Part shown: positions 9,219-17,858 of the stretch, in pieces
Numbering within the stretch: position 1 is the stretch's first letter
Layout: each line of letters opens with the position of its first letter
Assembly: GCF_001713375.1 (NCBI RefSeq)
Contig: NZ_CP016449.1
Coordinates: 4,321,501-4,385,500 of the forward strand
DNA length: 64,000 nucleotides
DNA from: Hydrogenophaga sp. RAC07
GTDB taxonomy: Bacteria; Pseudomonadota; Gammaproteobacteria; Burkholderiales; Burkholderiaceae_C
Direction of reading: 5' to 3'
Position numbers and translations under genes: made by a program
Notes under the pieces: generated by a model
Database searches by the model: none
Told to the model about the DNA's origin: nothing
The model's input: only the letters and a program-made list of their open reading frames with translations

Positions 9219-9439
9219 AGGCTTTTCAGGCTCGGGGTCGGCGAGCCTCCTGATCCGTGCTCCAGGTCGGTCACTTCGCCCGGGCGGCTGGCCGCTTTCT
9301 CATCGACTTGGCGGGTCGCCTGGTCGCAGGGCAGCGCCGCGCCCCGTTCTGGATGGTCCAAACCACCGTTTCGTGGACCATGGCGATGGAGCCGTTGCCG
9401 ACCTCGACGGTCACGCCCATCGGTCCCAGAGCTTGATCT

Positions 9440-9697
9440 TCACGGGCCATCCTTGCGCGTCAGCGTGCGCTTGCGCGCCTCGTACTCGTTCTCGTCGATC
9501 TCGCCGCGCGCGAAGCGCTCGCGCAGAAGTGCCAGTGCGTTGTCGGTCGCAGCCCCGGTGCGAAGCCCGCCGCTTGGGATCGTCCATCGCAACAAAGCGA
9601 TCAGCGCCACGATCAGCAACACCCACCAGAGCACGTGGCCCACAGCGAACCACCCCCAACCCGGCCCCCACCCGTCCATGTGTCCCCACATGTTCAT
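9440..9697 (-). CDS. small membrane protein with C-terminal SHOCT domain
   Basis: 85 residues. It begins with a Trp/Gly/Met-rich stretch (MNMWGHMDGWGPGWGW), followed by one membrane helix (about 18-40). It ends in a SHOCT motif (ALALLRERFARGEIDENEYE), a short helical domain found at the ends of many bacterial membrane proteins and thought to aid oligomerisation. The start ATG overlaps the stop of the upstream lipoprotein gene by one base (TGATG), so translation is probably coupled. The two genes form an operon and likely act together at the envelope. Confidence 0.85.
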   Translation of the reverse strand: MNMWGHMDGWGPGWGWFAVGHVLWWVLLIVALIALLRWTIPSGGLRTGAATDNALALLRERFARGEIDENEYEARKRTLTRKDGP

Positions 9698-10173
9698 CAC
9701 CCCGGCGGCTTGAGGCCGCCCGTCAACCGCTCGCGTTGCTGGGGCGTCAGCACCTCCAGAATGCGTTTCCGCGCCTCCAGGTGGGCGTTGAACATCTGCT
9801 GGCGCAGCGCGCTCATCTGCTCGAAGCGCTGACGCTGTGCGCCTTCTTCGGCCCAAGTCGTCATCGGGCTGCTCCCCGCGTGCATCGCCTGCATCGACGC
9901 CCACGAGCGCTCGTGCAGTTCGTTCTGGATGGCGGCAATGCGCGTGCGCTGATCGGCGCTCAGGTCAAGCCGCTCCAATCCCCAGACCATGGCGCCTGGA
10001 GATTCCATCATGCCCATGCCCATGCCATAGCCGTAACCATCGCCCACCATGGTCGGCCAGGCGCGCATCGTGCCGGGGCCACCGCCCCAGCCCCAGCCCA
10101 TACCACCGGGATGGCTGCACGCGCCCAGCAGCAGCGCCAACCCCACCATCACCCATGTCTGTCTTGATTTCAC
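9697..10173 (-). CDS. Spy/CpxP-like periplasmic lipoprotein
   Basis: 158 residues from a GTG start, preceded by a near-ideal ribosome site (AGGAGGTG, about 6 bases before the GTG). The N-terminus KSRQTWVMVGLALLLGAC is a lipoprotein signal with lipobox LGAC at residues 16-19. A Gly/Met/Trp-rich linker follows. The C-terminal half is helical with two LTxxQ-like elements (LDLSADQRTRI and LTPQQRERL), as in Spy/CpxP chaperones and periplasmic metal-stress sensors. It is the first gene of an operon with the SHOCT protein. An FNR-like site lies about 60 bp upstream, suggesting control by low oxygen. Confidence 0.8.
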   Translation of the reverse strand: MKSRQTWVMVGLALLLGACSHPGGMGWGWGGGPGTMRAWPTMVGDGYGYGMGMGMMESPGAMVWGLERLDLSADQRTRIAAIQNELHERSWASMQAMHAGSSPMTTWAEEGAQRQRFEQMSALRQQMFNAHLEARKRILEVLTPQQRERLTGGLKPPG

Positions 10174-10226
10174 GATGCACCTCCTGTGACGAGCATCCAC
10201 TTTGCGACGCCGGGCCACCGGGCGCG

Positions 10227-10240
10227 TTGATCCAGGTCAA
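10227..10240. promoter_or_regulatory. FNR/ANR-like binding site upstream of the lipoprotein operon
   Basis: TTGATCCAGGTCAA matches the FNR/ANR consensus TTGAT-N4-ATCAA at 9 of 10 fixed positions. Its centre is about 60 bp upstream of the GTG start of the lipoprotein gene. If the site sits at -41.5, as for an activated promoter, transcription would start near 10192 with a weak -10 candidate (CAAAGT) in the right place. The placement is seen; the function is inferred. Confidence 0.5.
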
Positions 10241-10682
10241 CACATCGACAAAGAGGTGGGGCACCGTCGACGCCAGCGAATCCGATCCGCAAGGTGTGAG
10301 CGTCAGGCTCCCGGATGGCTGTAAGCGGGTGTTGCGACCTTCTCGTTGGTGCAAGGCGTCTTCTCTCGTGTGCGTTCGTTGCTGTTACCGAATCGACTTT
10401 GAAGTACAGGGGGCCGCAGGGCATGGCAAGGGCTCGACCGGTGTCCGGCTCGAAGCCATCCGCCGCTCGCGAGACCTTGGCGGCCAACAGCTGCCCGCGT
10501 CAGTTGATGAATGTCATACCCTGAACAGGGCAGTCGCTACAACTGGCGACCTCCGGTCGCAGCATTGTGGCGCCCTACTTGCGACCGGCAAAACGCTCCG
10601 GCGTTCTTCATGTTTCCTGCGTGGACGTGCGCAGCGACAGCGGGTGATCTCCCCCAAGTGGCCAGAGTCGGCCTGGATCAGG
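10241..10682. other. gene-free stretch between lipoprotein operon and catabolic operon
   Basis: No credible coding frame. The stretch contains a 13-base word (TGTGGCGCCCTAC, 10566-10578) that also ends the left inverted repeat of the element at 25.3 kb (25497-25509). Short inverted repeats (GCGACCTCCGGTCGC, 10551-10565) lie directly beside it. Otherwise nothing assignable was seen. Confidence 0.4.
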
Positions 10683-11582
10683 TCACGGGCCAGTTTCCCC
10701 CGTCAGCTGATCCGCATCCTCGTAGCGTCGGCCCTGCGCCAGCAGCTGCGGGGTTTCAATGGCCGCGTTCAGACCATCGAAATCGAGCATCCTTCCTTGC
10801 CAGGGCCGCGTTGTCTGGTGCGCCTGCAGGCTGGCGTAGTAGCCCTGCAAGGTGTGCAGCACCGCGCGCGCGGTGCCGCCCGGAAAGATCACGATCCTGA
10901 ATCCACGCGCACCCAGCTCGGCAGCACTTTGCACCGGTGTCTGGCCACCCTCGACCATGTTGGCCAGCAGTGGCACGCGCCTGGCGAATTGGCCACAGGT
11001 GCGGTCCATCTGTTCATCGGACCGCAGGGCTTCGATGAACAAGGCATCCACCCCGCACTCGAGATAACGCTCGGCCCGCTCCAGGGCCGCGTCCAGCCCT
11101 TCGACCGCCACCGCATCGGTGCGCGCGAGGATCAGCGTGTTCGGGTCGTGCCGCGCATCGAGCGCGGCGCGCAGCTTGCCCTGCATCTCGGCCACCGGCA
11201 CCACGCCCTTGCCGTCCAGGTGGCCACAGCGCTTGGGAAATGTCTGGTCTTCGATCTGGATCATCGCGGCGCCGGCGCGTTCGAAGTCGCGCACCGTGCG
11301 CTGCGTGTTGAGCGCGTTGCCGAAGCCTGTGTCGGCGTCCACGATGACCGGGATGTCCACCCGGTCAGTGATGTGGGCCAGGGTCTGGGCCACTTCGGTT
11401 GCGGTGGTCAGGCCAATGTCGGAGCGGCCGAGTCGGGTGTAGGCGATGGACGCGCCCGACAGGTACACCGCCTCAAACCCGGCCTGCTGCGCCACCAGCG
11501 CGGTCAGGGCGTCGTACACGCCCGGTGCCAGCAAGGCCTTGGGCTGCTGAAGGCGTCGAGGCAGTGTGCGGGGCTGGTTCAC
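10683..11582 (-). CDS. isocitrate lyase/PEP mutase superfamily lyase
   Basis: 299 residues, the usual length for methylisocitrate lyase, oxaloacetate decarboxylase and 2,3-dimethylmalate lyase. It has the metal/substrate motifs DADTGFGN (near 78) and the KRCGH active-site loop (near 117-121), whose cysteine marks C-C bond lyases rather than PEP mutases. Products would include pyruvate or a similar 2-oxoacid or aldehyde acid. The GTG start at 11582 overlaps the stop of the flavoprotein gene (GTGA), so it is translationally coupled. This is the last gene of a 13-gene operon. Pairing with the LeuCD-like hydratase points to a substituted malate as substrate. Confidence 0.88.
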   Translation of the reverse strand: MNQPRTLPRRLQQPKALLAPGVYDALTALVAQQAGFEAVYLSGASIAYTRLGRSDIGLTTATEVAQTLAHITDRVDIPVIVDADTGFGNALNTQRTVRDFERAGAAMIQIEDQTFPKRCGHLDGKGVVPVAEMQGKLRAALDARHDPNTLILARTDAVAVEGLDAALERAERYLECGVDALFIEALRSDEQMDRTCGQFARRVPLLANMVEGGQTPVQSAAELGARGFRIVIFPGGTARAVLHTLQGYYASLQAHQTTRPWQGRMLDFDGLNAAIETPQLLAQGRRYEDADQLTGETGP

Positions 11583-12994
11583 GGTGCCGCTCTTGGTCGA
11601 AGGGTTTGAACACAGTGGGCGGCGGTGTGGGCGGCGATGTGACCGCCCGCGATCGCGCTGAGCAAGCCGTTGCCCGACAAGTAGCCCCAGACCGCGCCTC
11701 CTGACACGCCACGCGCCGCGCCGCCAGCGGCCAGCAGATTGGGCAGGGGCGTCCCGTCCTGAAGCAGCACCCGAGTCTGCGCGTCGACGTCGAGGCCGCC
11801 TTGGGTGTGGAACAAGGCGCCGGTGACCTTGACCGCATGAAACGGTGCCTGAAGCGCACGTTTGAAGGTGCGGCCGGTGAGCGGTTCGCTCCCGGGCTGC
11901 ACGGCATCCAGCGTGGCCTGCAAGGCGTCCACCGGACAACCGATGATCCGCGCCAAGGCTGCGGTGTCCGCTGCGTGTTGCACCGCGCCCGCGCCCTGCG
12001 CGGCCACAAAGTCGGGGAAGCCCTGCGCGAAGGCCAGCAAGGTGTCGTCGAACACGTTCCAGGCCACACCACCGGGCTGCGCCAGCACGTGCACCGCCGC
12101 CTCCGAGTAGCCCTGGGTCTCGTCGTGAAAGCGCTGGCCCCGGGCATTGATCTGCACGCCGCCCTCCATCATCAGCGCCCAGGAAATCAGCGCGCCTTGC
12201 GGCATCGCCCACGAGCCATGGCCCTGGTAAGCGCCCAGGTCGGCCGAGCGCGCACCGAGCTGCTCGCCCCAATGCAAGGCACTGCCGTCGTTGCCCGCGT
12301 GGCCGGCGTAGGTGGCCTCGGCCATCTCGGGCAGCAGGTTCTTCACCATGGCCGGGGCACCGCCAAAGCCGTTGCAGGCCAGCAGAACCACGTCGCAACG
12401 CAGGCGCTCCACCACGCCGCCGGGCCGCACGAAACCCACGCCGTGAACGCGTTGTTTTTCGTCGGCCCAGAGTTCGGTCACCTGCGCCTGTGTGAGCAGC
12501 ATCACCCCGGCGGCGTCGGCGGCGGCCTGCAGGCGGCTCATCAAACCAGCGCCGGTTTTCTCCGGCACGGCGTGCATGCGGTGCGCGCTGTGGCCGGGGT
12601 AGAGAAAGTTGTCGAGCACCTGCCAGGGCACACCGTGGTGCGCTTCCAGCGCATCAAGCGCGGGGCCGATCTGGCTGGCATAGGCCTGCACCAGATGCGA
12701 CGCGGCATCGCCGTGCGCCTTGGACTGGATGTCGCTGGCGAACAGGTCCACGCTGTCGTGGATGCCCTGCGCGGCCTGCGCCCGCGTGAGAGGCGCTGGA
12801 ATGAAGCCCGACGACAATGCGGTGGAGCCGGCCGGAAACGCGTCGCGCTCCAGCACCACGCACTCCACCCCCAGGCGGTGCAGGGCCAGCGCGGCCGTGA
12901 GGCCGCAGGCGCCCGCACCCACGATCACCACCGGTGTGTGGTCGTCGGCCTGCATTTCGTGGGCCGGGCGGACTTGCGGCAACGGTGTGGTCAT
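11579..12994 (-). CDS. FAD-dependent oxidoreductase, fumarate reductase/ketosteroid dehydrogenase type
   Basis: 471 residues. The N-terminal dinucleotide motif is VVIVGAGACGLTAALALHRLG, and a C-terminal segment GGLDVDAQTRVLLQDGTPLP resembles the FAD_binding_2 family (flavocytochrome c fumarate reductases and 3-ketosteroid-delta-1-dehydrogenases). Such enzymes add or remove hydrogen across a C-C bond next to a carbonyl. No haem or export signal is visible, so it should be cytoplasmic. It starts 4 bp after the isochorismatase-like gene and overlaps the lyase gene by 4 bp. In this operon it would saturate or desaturate an intermediate; the substrate is unknown. Confidence 0.85.
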   Translation of the reverse strand: MTTPLPQVRPAHEMQADDHTPVVIVGAGACGLTAALALHRLGVECVVLERDAFPAGSTALSSGFIPAPLTRAQAAQGIHDSVDLFASDIQSKAHGDAASHLVQAYASQIGPALDALEAHHGVPWQVLDNFLYPGHSAHRMHAVPEKTGAGLMSRLQAAADAAGVMLLTQAQVTELWADEKQRVHGVGFVRPGGVVERLRCDVVLLACNGFGGAPAMVKNLLPEMAEATYAGHAGNDGSALHWGEQLGARSADLGAYQGHGSWAMPQGALISWALMMEGGVQINARGQRFHDETQGYSEAAVHVLAQPGGVAWNVFDDTLLAFAQGFPDFVAAQGAGAVQHAADTAALARIIGCPVDALQATLDAVQPGSEPLTGRTFKRALQAPFHAVKVTGALFHTQGGLDVDAQTRVLLQDGTPLPNLLAAGGAARGVSGGAVWGYLSGNGLLSAIAGGHIAAHTAAHCVQTLRPRAAP

Positions 12995-12998
12995 GCGC

Positions 12999-13601
12999 TC
13001 AACCCAGTTGCTTCAAGAACGTGGCGCTGTCCATCACCTCGGCCACCGACGCCATGTCGGCCAGGGCCGCCTGGTGCGCGGTCTCGCTGAAGGCCGCGCA
13101 ACCGTCGGACAGCACGACCACGTGGTAGTCGCGCACATGCGCATCGCGCACCGTGCTGGCCACGCCGCCGTTGGTGACGATGCCGCATATCACCAGGGTG
13201 TCCACACCCGCCTTCTTGAGCACCCAGTCGAGCTGGGTGTTGAAGAAGGCCGAGTACGCCACCTTGAACACCGACACATCCACCAGCGGAGCCAGCAGGT
13301 CCACATTGGCCTGGCCCCGGCTGCCGGGCGCAAAGTCGCCCTTGCGGAGGAAGGGGCGGCGCTCCTTGAGGTGGGCCGAGATCATGGGTTCACCCTGTGC
13401 ATCGGGCCAGAGCGTGAACAGGCTGGCCGTGACCAGCCCGCCCCGCGCCTTGATGGCTTGCGCCACCGGGGCCATGCGCGCGGGCAGTTGCACCGCCTCG
13501 GCGCTCAATGTATTGCCGCGTGCGTAGGCACCGTCGGGCGCCAGAAAATCGTTCTGCAGGTCGACGATGACCATGCCCAGCCGCGCGTTCTGCAGGTTCA
13601 T
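12999..13601 (-). CDS. isochorismatase-fold hydrolase lacking the usual catalytic cysteine
   Basis: 200 residues with the isochorismatase/nicotinamidase fold. The catalytic aspartate is in MVIVDLQNDF (Asp14) and the lysine in SVFKVAYSAFF. The nucleophile position, normally Cys in TNxCV, reads TNGGV here, so the cysteine appears replaced by glycine. Members with Cys are amidases (nicotinamidase, maleamate amidohydrolase, carbamoylsarcosine amidase). Members without it, such as PhzD, hydrolyse enol ethers by acid catalysis. The ATG overlaps the hyuA-like stop by 4 bp. In the operon it would act after ring opening. Confidence 0.8.
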   Translation of the reverse strand: MNLQNARLGMVIVDLQNDFLAPDGAYARGNTLSAEAVQLPARMAPVAQAIKARGGLVTASLFTLWPDAQGEPMISAHLKERRPFLRKGDFAPGSRGQANVDLLAPLVDVSVFKVAYSAFFNTQLDWVLKKAGVDTLVICGIVTNGGVASTVRDAHVRDYHVVVLSDGCAAFSETAHQAALADMASVAEVMDSATFLKQLG

Positions 13602-15670
13602 GCGGCACGCTCCACCAGCAGGTTGCCGAGCTTGTCCACGCGCCCTTCAAATCCGGGCTCCAGCCACACGGTGGTGTCGGGCTGCTCGAGGATCGCCGGG
13701 CCCTGCACCACGGTGCCCACGGGCAGGCTCAGGCGATCAAAGCGCTGCGCCGTCCACCACTGGCCCTGGTGGTACACCGGCTGTTCGCCCACCGGCGTGG
13801 TGCGGCCTTCGCCCTGCGGTGCGAGCACGGCCAGGTCGAACTTGGGTCGGCGCCCGATGCGCGCGTAGCGCAGGTTCATCACCCGGATCACCGGGCCCTG
13901 CAGGATGCGGCCAAAGGCGTGCTGGTACGCCGTCTCGAACGCGGCCAGCAAGCCCGCCGCGTTCAACTGCTCGCGCTGCACCGGCACCTGCAGGGTGTGG
14001 GTCTGGCCCATGTAGAGCATGTCGAAACTGATCACCTCGTCCACGCGCACAAAGTGCACGCCGGCCGAATCCAGGCGCACCTGGCAGGCATCGGCAAGGT
14101 CGTCCACGCGCTGCAGCAGCGCGGGCCAGGCCACGTCGGCCAGGCCCACGTTCAAGGTCTGCACCGCGTCGTGGCGCATGTCGGCCATCACGCAGCCCAG
14201 CGCCGAGGTGACGCCGGGGTAACGCGGCACGATGCCGGTGGTCACACCCACCTCGCGCATCATGGCGCACACATGCAGGCCGCCACCGCCACCAAACGGC
14301 ATGTAGGCGAACTGGCGCGGGTCGTGGCCGCGCTCGATCGACACCACGCGGATGGCACCCGCCATGCGCGCGTTGGCCACCGTGAGGATGGCCTCTGCAG
14401 CCGCCAGCGCCGTCAGCCCCAGGGGCTCGGCCACGTGCTGCTGGATCGCCTGCTCCGAGAGACCCGAGTTCAGCGCCTGCAACAGACCGCCACCGAGCGG
14501 CCGGTCGGCGGCAATGCGGCCGAGCAGCACGTTGGCGTCGGTCACGGTGGGGCGTGTGTTGCCGCGCCCATAGCAGGCGGGGCCCGGGATGCTGCCCGCC
14601 GACTCGGGGCCGACCTGCAGCATGCCGCCCGCATCGACCGAGGCGATCGAGCCACCACCGGCGCCGATGGTCTCGATCTGGATCATGGGCGAGCGCACCA
14701 CCAGGCCGAATTCGATCGACGTCTGCGCGGCCAGCGCGGCTTCGCCCGCGGCGACCAGGGACACGTCGAATGAAGTGCCACCGATGTCGCCGGTGATCAC
14801 GTTGGCAAAGCCCGAAGCGCGGGCGATTTCGGCGCAGGCCATCACACCGGCCGCCGGGCCCGAGAGCGCGGTGCGTACCGGCACATCGCAAGCGGTCTGG
14901 CGCGACATCACGCCACCGTTGCTCTGCACGATCAGCAGTTCACCGCCGAAGCCCTGCGCCCGCAGGTCACCGTCCAGGCGCTGCAAATAGCTGCCCACCA
15001 CCGGTTGCAGGGCCGCGTTCAAGGTGGCGGTCGAGCAGCGCTCGAACTCGCGAATCTCCGGCAGCACTTCGCTGGCGGCGGTCACGCAGTTGTTGGGCCA
15101 GATCTCGCGCACGGCGGCCACCGCCGCCTGTTCGTTCGACGGGTTGGCGTAGGCGTTGATGAAGAACACACACACCGCCTCGCAGCCTTCGGCGAGCAGC
15201 GCGCGCGCTTGGGCGCGCACCTGCTCCAGGTCCACGGTGGTGTGCAGCTGGCCGTCGGCCAGCACGCGTTCGTCCACCTCCAGGCGCCAGGCGCGTGGCA
15301 CCACCGGCGTGTAGCTGCCGCGCAGGCCCCAGGTCTGCGGGCGGTCGCGGCGGCGCATTTCCAGCACGTCGCGGAAACCGCGCGTGGTGATGATGCCGGT
15401 GCGCGCCACCTTGCGCTCCAGCAGCGCATTGGTGCCCACGGTCGTGCCGTGCACGATGGTGGCGATGTCTTTGGCGCCTTGTGCGCCGGTGGTGCCCGTG
15501 ACCTGGGCAATGCCGTTCATGAAACCGCGGGCTTCTTCGCCCCGCGTCGACGGCACTTTGACAATGCGCGCCTGACCGGTTTTTTCATCCAGCACGAACA
15601 GGTCGGTGAAGGTGCCGCCGACGTCAACGCCGACCACCCAATGCGGCTGGTTCATTGTGGACTCGCTCAT
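13598..15670 (-). CDS. hyuA: hydantoinase/oxoprolinase subunit A
   Basis: 690 residues, with the nucleotide-binding start VVGVDVGGTFTDLFVLD (near 11-27) and glycine-rich signatures such as GDIGGTSFDVSL. HyuA-type proteins use ATP to open cyclic amides (5-oxoproline, N-methylhydantoin, caprolactam) together with HyuB, or carboxylate ketones in acetone/acetophenone carboxylases. The ATG at 15670 overlaps the HyuB stop (ATGA) and has AAGGA 6-10 bases upstream. The order B then A then isochorismatase-like, all overlapping by 4 bp, indicates a fixed complex. No third carboxylase subunit is present, which favours a ring hydrolase. Confidence 0.9.
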   Translation of the reverse strand: MSESTMNQPHWVVGVDVGGTFTDLFVLDEKTGQARIVKVPSTRGEEARGFMNGIAQVTGTTGAQGAKDIATIVHGTTVGTNALLERKVARTGIITTRGFRDVLEMRRRDRPQTWGLRGSYTPVVPRAWRLEVDERVLADGQLHTTVDLEQVRAQARALLAEGCEAVCVFFINAYANPSNEQAAVAAVREIWPNNCVTAASEVLPEIREFERCSTATLNAALQPVVGSYLQRLDGDLRAQGFGGELLIVQSNGGVMSRQTACDVPVRTALSGPAAGVMACAEIARASGFANVITGDIGGTSFDVSLVAAGEAALAAQTSIEFGLVVRSPMIQIETIGAGGGSIASVDAGGMLQVGPESAGSIPGPACYGRGNTRPTVTDANVLLGRIAADRPLGGGLLQALNSGLSEQAIQQHVAEPLGLTALAAAEAILTVANARMAGAIRVVSIERGHDPRQFAYMPFGGGGGLHVCAMMREVGVTTGIVPRYPGVTSALGCVMADMRHDAVQTLNVGLADVAWPALLQRVDDLADACQVRLDSAGVHFVRVDEVISFDMLYMGQTHTLQVPVQREQLNAAGLLAAFETAYQHAFGRILQGPVIRVMNLRYARIGRRPKFDLAVLAPQGEGRTTPVGEQPVYHQGQWWTAQRFDRLSLPVGTVVQGPAILEQPDTTVWLEPGFEGRVDKLGNLLVERAA

Positions 15671-17358
15671 GCCTGTTCCTTCGTGTAGCCCAGCGCTGCG
15701 TCGCGCTGGCGGTCGTCGATCGATCGGTTGGCTGGCGTTCCCCAACCCCCGCCACCGGGGGTTTGCAGGCGCACACGGTCACCCTTCTTGAGCTGGATGC
15801 CCAGCATCTTGGACACCATGGGCGGGGTCTTCCATTCGCCGTTCTGGCGGTACTCGAACACGTTGGGCATGGCGGGCTGACCGCCATGGATGCCCTTTGG
15901 CGCGGACTTGCCGCGCTCGCCAAAGATGAAGGCCTCGGCGCTGTCTTCCAGCAGTTCGATTTCGTAGATCGCACCCAGGCCACCGCGGTGCTCGCCATCG
16001 CCACCCGAGCCCGCGCGCAGGGCCCACTGCGTGAAGCGCACCGGGTAGGCCGCCTCCAGAATTTCCAGCGGCGGAATCGTCGCGGTGGAGATGGGCGCGT
16101 TGCCGTGCGACAGGCCGTCGCCGTCCGAATGGCCGCCGTGGCCGCCGCCGAAGAAGCTGAACATCACCCAGCGCTGTCCCTTGCGCTTGTCGTCGGTGCG
16201 GTGCCCGGCAATCGACAGGGCGTTGATGGTGCCGTAAGCGTGGGCCACAGCGCGCTGCGGGTCGGCCAGCGCGGTGGCGCTGAAGATCACGTCGATCATG
16301 CGCAGGATGGTTTCGGTGTAGCCCCCCACCGGGCGCGGACGCGCTGCGCTGATCACCAGACCGTCGGGCATGACGAAGTCCACCGCGTCGAGCACGCCTG
16401 CGTTGGCCGGCACGTCAGGGAAGATGTGCTTCAAGGCCACATAACAAGCGGCCACTGCCGTGGCACGCGAAATGTTCACCGGCCCGGCGCATTGCGGCGA
16501 GGTGCGCGAGAAGTCCAGCGTGAGTCGGTCACCGGCCACGGTCATGTCGAGTGCGATGGTCAGCAGCTCGTCTTTCACGCCATCGTTGTCCAGCACGTCT
16601 TCGAAGCTGTAGCTGCCATCGGGCAGGCTGGCGATGTGCGAGCGCATCAGGCGCACGGCGCGGGTGCGCAGCTCCACCAGGGCCTGCGCCACTTTGGCTT
16701 CGGTGTACTCGTCGAGCAAACCGTCGAGCCGGCGCGCACCGAGCTCCAGCGCGGCCAGCTGTCCGTTCAGGTCGCCCCACAGGCTGTCGGGCAGGCGGGT
16801 GTTGGCCCTCAGGATGGCGAGCACGTCGTCGTCGAGCACGCCGTTGCGCAGGATGCGCACCGGGGGAATCTGCACCGCCTCCTGCCAGCACTCGGTGGCC
16901 GCCGGGTTGTAGTTGCCGGGCACCGCGCCGCCCACGTCGTGCCAGTGCGCGGCCGACGCGAGAAAACAGAACAGCTGCCCGTTGCGGAAGCAGGGTCGCA
17001 CCAGCTTGAAGTCGTTGGCGTGGGTGCCGCCTTCGTAGGGATCGTTGAACAGCCACACATCGCCCGGCTGCATGCCGCCGCGCTCCGCGGCCACGCGCAT
17101 GGCCGCGCGCACGGCAAAGGCCATGGCACCCACAAACACCGGCAGGCCCGACTTGCCCTGGATCAGCGTGTCGCCGGTGAGCGCGTCGTAGAGGCCGTGG
17201 CAGGCGTCGTGGGCCTCGGCAATGATGGGGTTGAACGCGCTGCGGTAGAGCGTGGCGTCCATCTCGTCGGCGATCTGTTCCAGCCGGCCGCGCAACACGG
17301 CCAGCGTGACCGGGTCCATTGCGGCCGGGCTTGTTGAATCTGAAACCATCGGGTTCAT
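15667..17358 (-). CDS. hyuB: hydantoinase/oxoprolinase subunit B
   Basis: 563 residues, typical for HyuB. The N-terminal family stretch (DPVTLAVLRGRLEQIADEMD, then LYRSAFNPIIAEAHDACHGL) and the C-terminal glycine-rich tail (LQTPGGGGWGTP) are present. It forms the metal-binding half of the ATP-dependent cyclic amidase with HyuA, encoded directly after it. Its ATG at 17358 overlaps the stop of the LeuD-like gene by 4 bp. It is cytoplasmic, with no signal peptide. Confidence 0.9.
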   Translation of the reverse strand: MNPMVSDSTSPAAMDPVTLAVLRGRLEQIADEMDATLYRSAFNPIIAEAHDACHGLYDALTGDTLIQGKSGLPVFVGAMAFAVRAAMRVAAERGGMQPGDVWLFNDPYEGGTHANDFKLVRPCFRNGQLFCFLASAAHWHDVGGAVPGNYNPAATECWQEAVQIPPVRILRNGVLDDDVLAILRANTRLPDSLWGDLNGQLAALELGARRLDGLLDEYTEAKVAQALVELRTRAVRLMRSHIASLPDGSYSFEDVLDNDGVKDELLTIALDMTVAGDRLTLDFSRTSPQCAGPVNISRATAVAACYVALKHIFPDVPANAGVLDAVDFVMPDGLVISAARPRPVGGYTETILRMIDVIFSATALADPQRAVAHAYGTINALSIAGHRTDDKRKGQRWVMFSFFGGGHGGHSDGDGLSHGNAPISTATIPPLEILEAAYPVRFTQWALRAGSGGDGEHRGGLGAIYEIELLEDSAEAFIFGERGKSAPKGIHGGQPAMPNVFEYRQNGEWKTPPMVSKMLGIQLKKGDRVRLQTPGGGGWGTPANRSIDDRQRDAALGYTKEQA

Positions 17359-17858
17359 CCTTGCATGCGTTGTTTGAGCACGGGCAGCAAACCGCCCGCA
17401 TCGACCATGTCGATCAAAAAATCCGGGATTGCGTGGCAGGCGAGGCGCTGGCCGTTGGCGCGCACCACCTCGGGCGTGGCACCGCCCATTTGCAGCGCGA
17501 TGCGCTCGCCCTCGTCGATCTCGCCCGCCTGCGGGCAGGTGAGCAGCAACAAACCCAGGTTGAAGGCGTTGCGAAAGTAGAGGCCGCTGTAAGACGGCGC
17601 GATCACCGCGGCCAGGCCCAGGTGGCGCAGCACGCCGGCGGCCTGCTCGCGCGACGAGCCGATGCCGAAATTGGCGCCCGCCACCAGCACATCGCCCGGG
17701 CGCACGCCGGCTGCAAAGTCGGGTCGCAAGGCTTCGAGGCAGTGCAGGCCGATCACGTCCAGCCCGTGTTTCATGTAGGCGCCCGGTGCCAGGGCATCGG
17801 TGTCCACGTCGGCACCCAGGCGCCAGGCGCGGGCGTGCTCGACAGCGCGCCGGGTCAT
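17355..17858 (-). CDS. aconitase-family hydratase, small (LeuD-like) subunit
   Basis: 167 residues, the swivel-domain subunit of heterodimeric aconitase-type hydratases. It carries the family motif ANFGIGSSREQAAGVL (near 68-83) and APSYSGLYFRNAFNLGL, where the SxxxxR loops bind the substrate carboxylates. It starts at the ATG overlapping the large-subunit stop (ATGA). It is somewhat shorter than biosynthetic LeuD, and the operon holds no other leucine genes. A role in hydrating another unsaturated dicarboxylate (maleate, citraconate or dimethylmaleate type) is more likely than leucine synthesis. Confidence 0.86.
   Translation of the reverse strand: MTRRAVEHARAWRLGADVDTDALAPGAYMKHGLDVIGLHCLEALRPDFAAGVRPGDVLVAGANFGIGSSREQAAGVLRHLGLAAVIAPSYSGLYFRNAFNLGLLLLTCPQAGEIDEGERIALQMGGATPEVVRANGQRLACHAIPDFLIDMVDAGGLLPVLKQRMQG

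Larger units (their letters stand above)
8981..9439. other. 459-bp gene-free stretch
   Basis: No reading frame here looks like a real protein; the open frames are arginine/proline-rich shadows. The stretch holds a 24-bp perfect palindrome (9016-9039), a short GGGCC-TTC-GGCCC type hairpin near 9117-9130, and one copy of a dispersed repeat that recurs twice at 31.2-31.4 kb. The sequence between 9216 and 9430 shows nothing I can assign. Confidence 0.5.
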
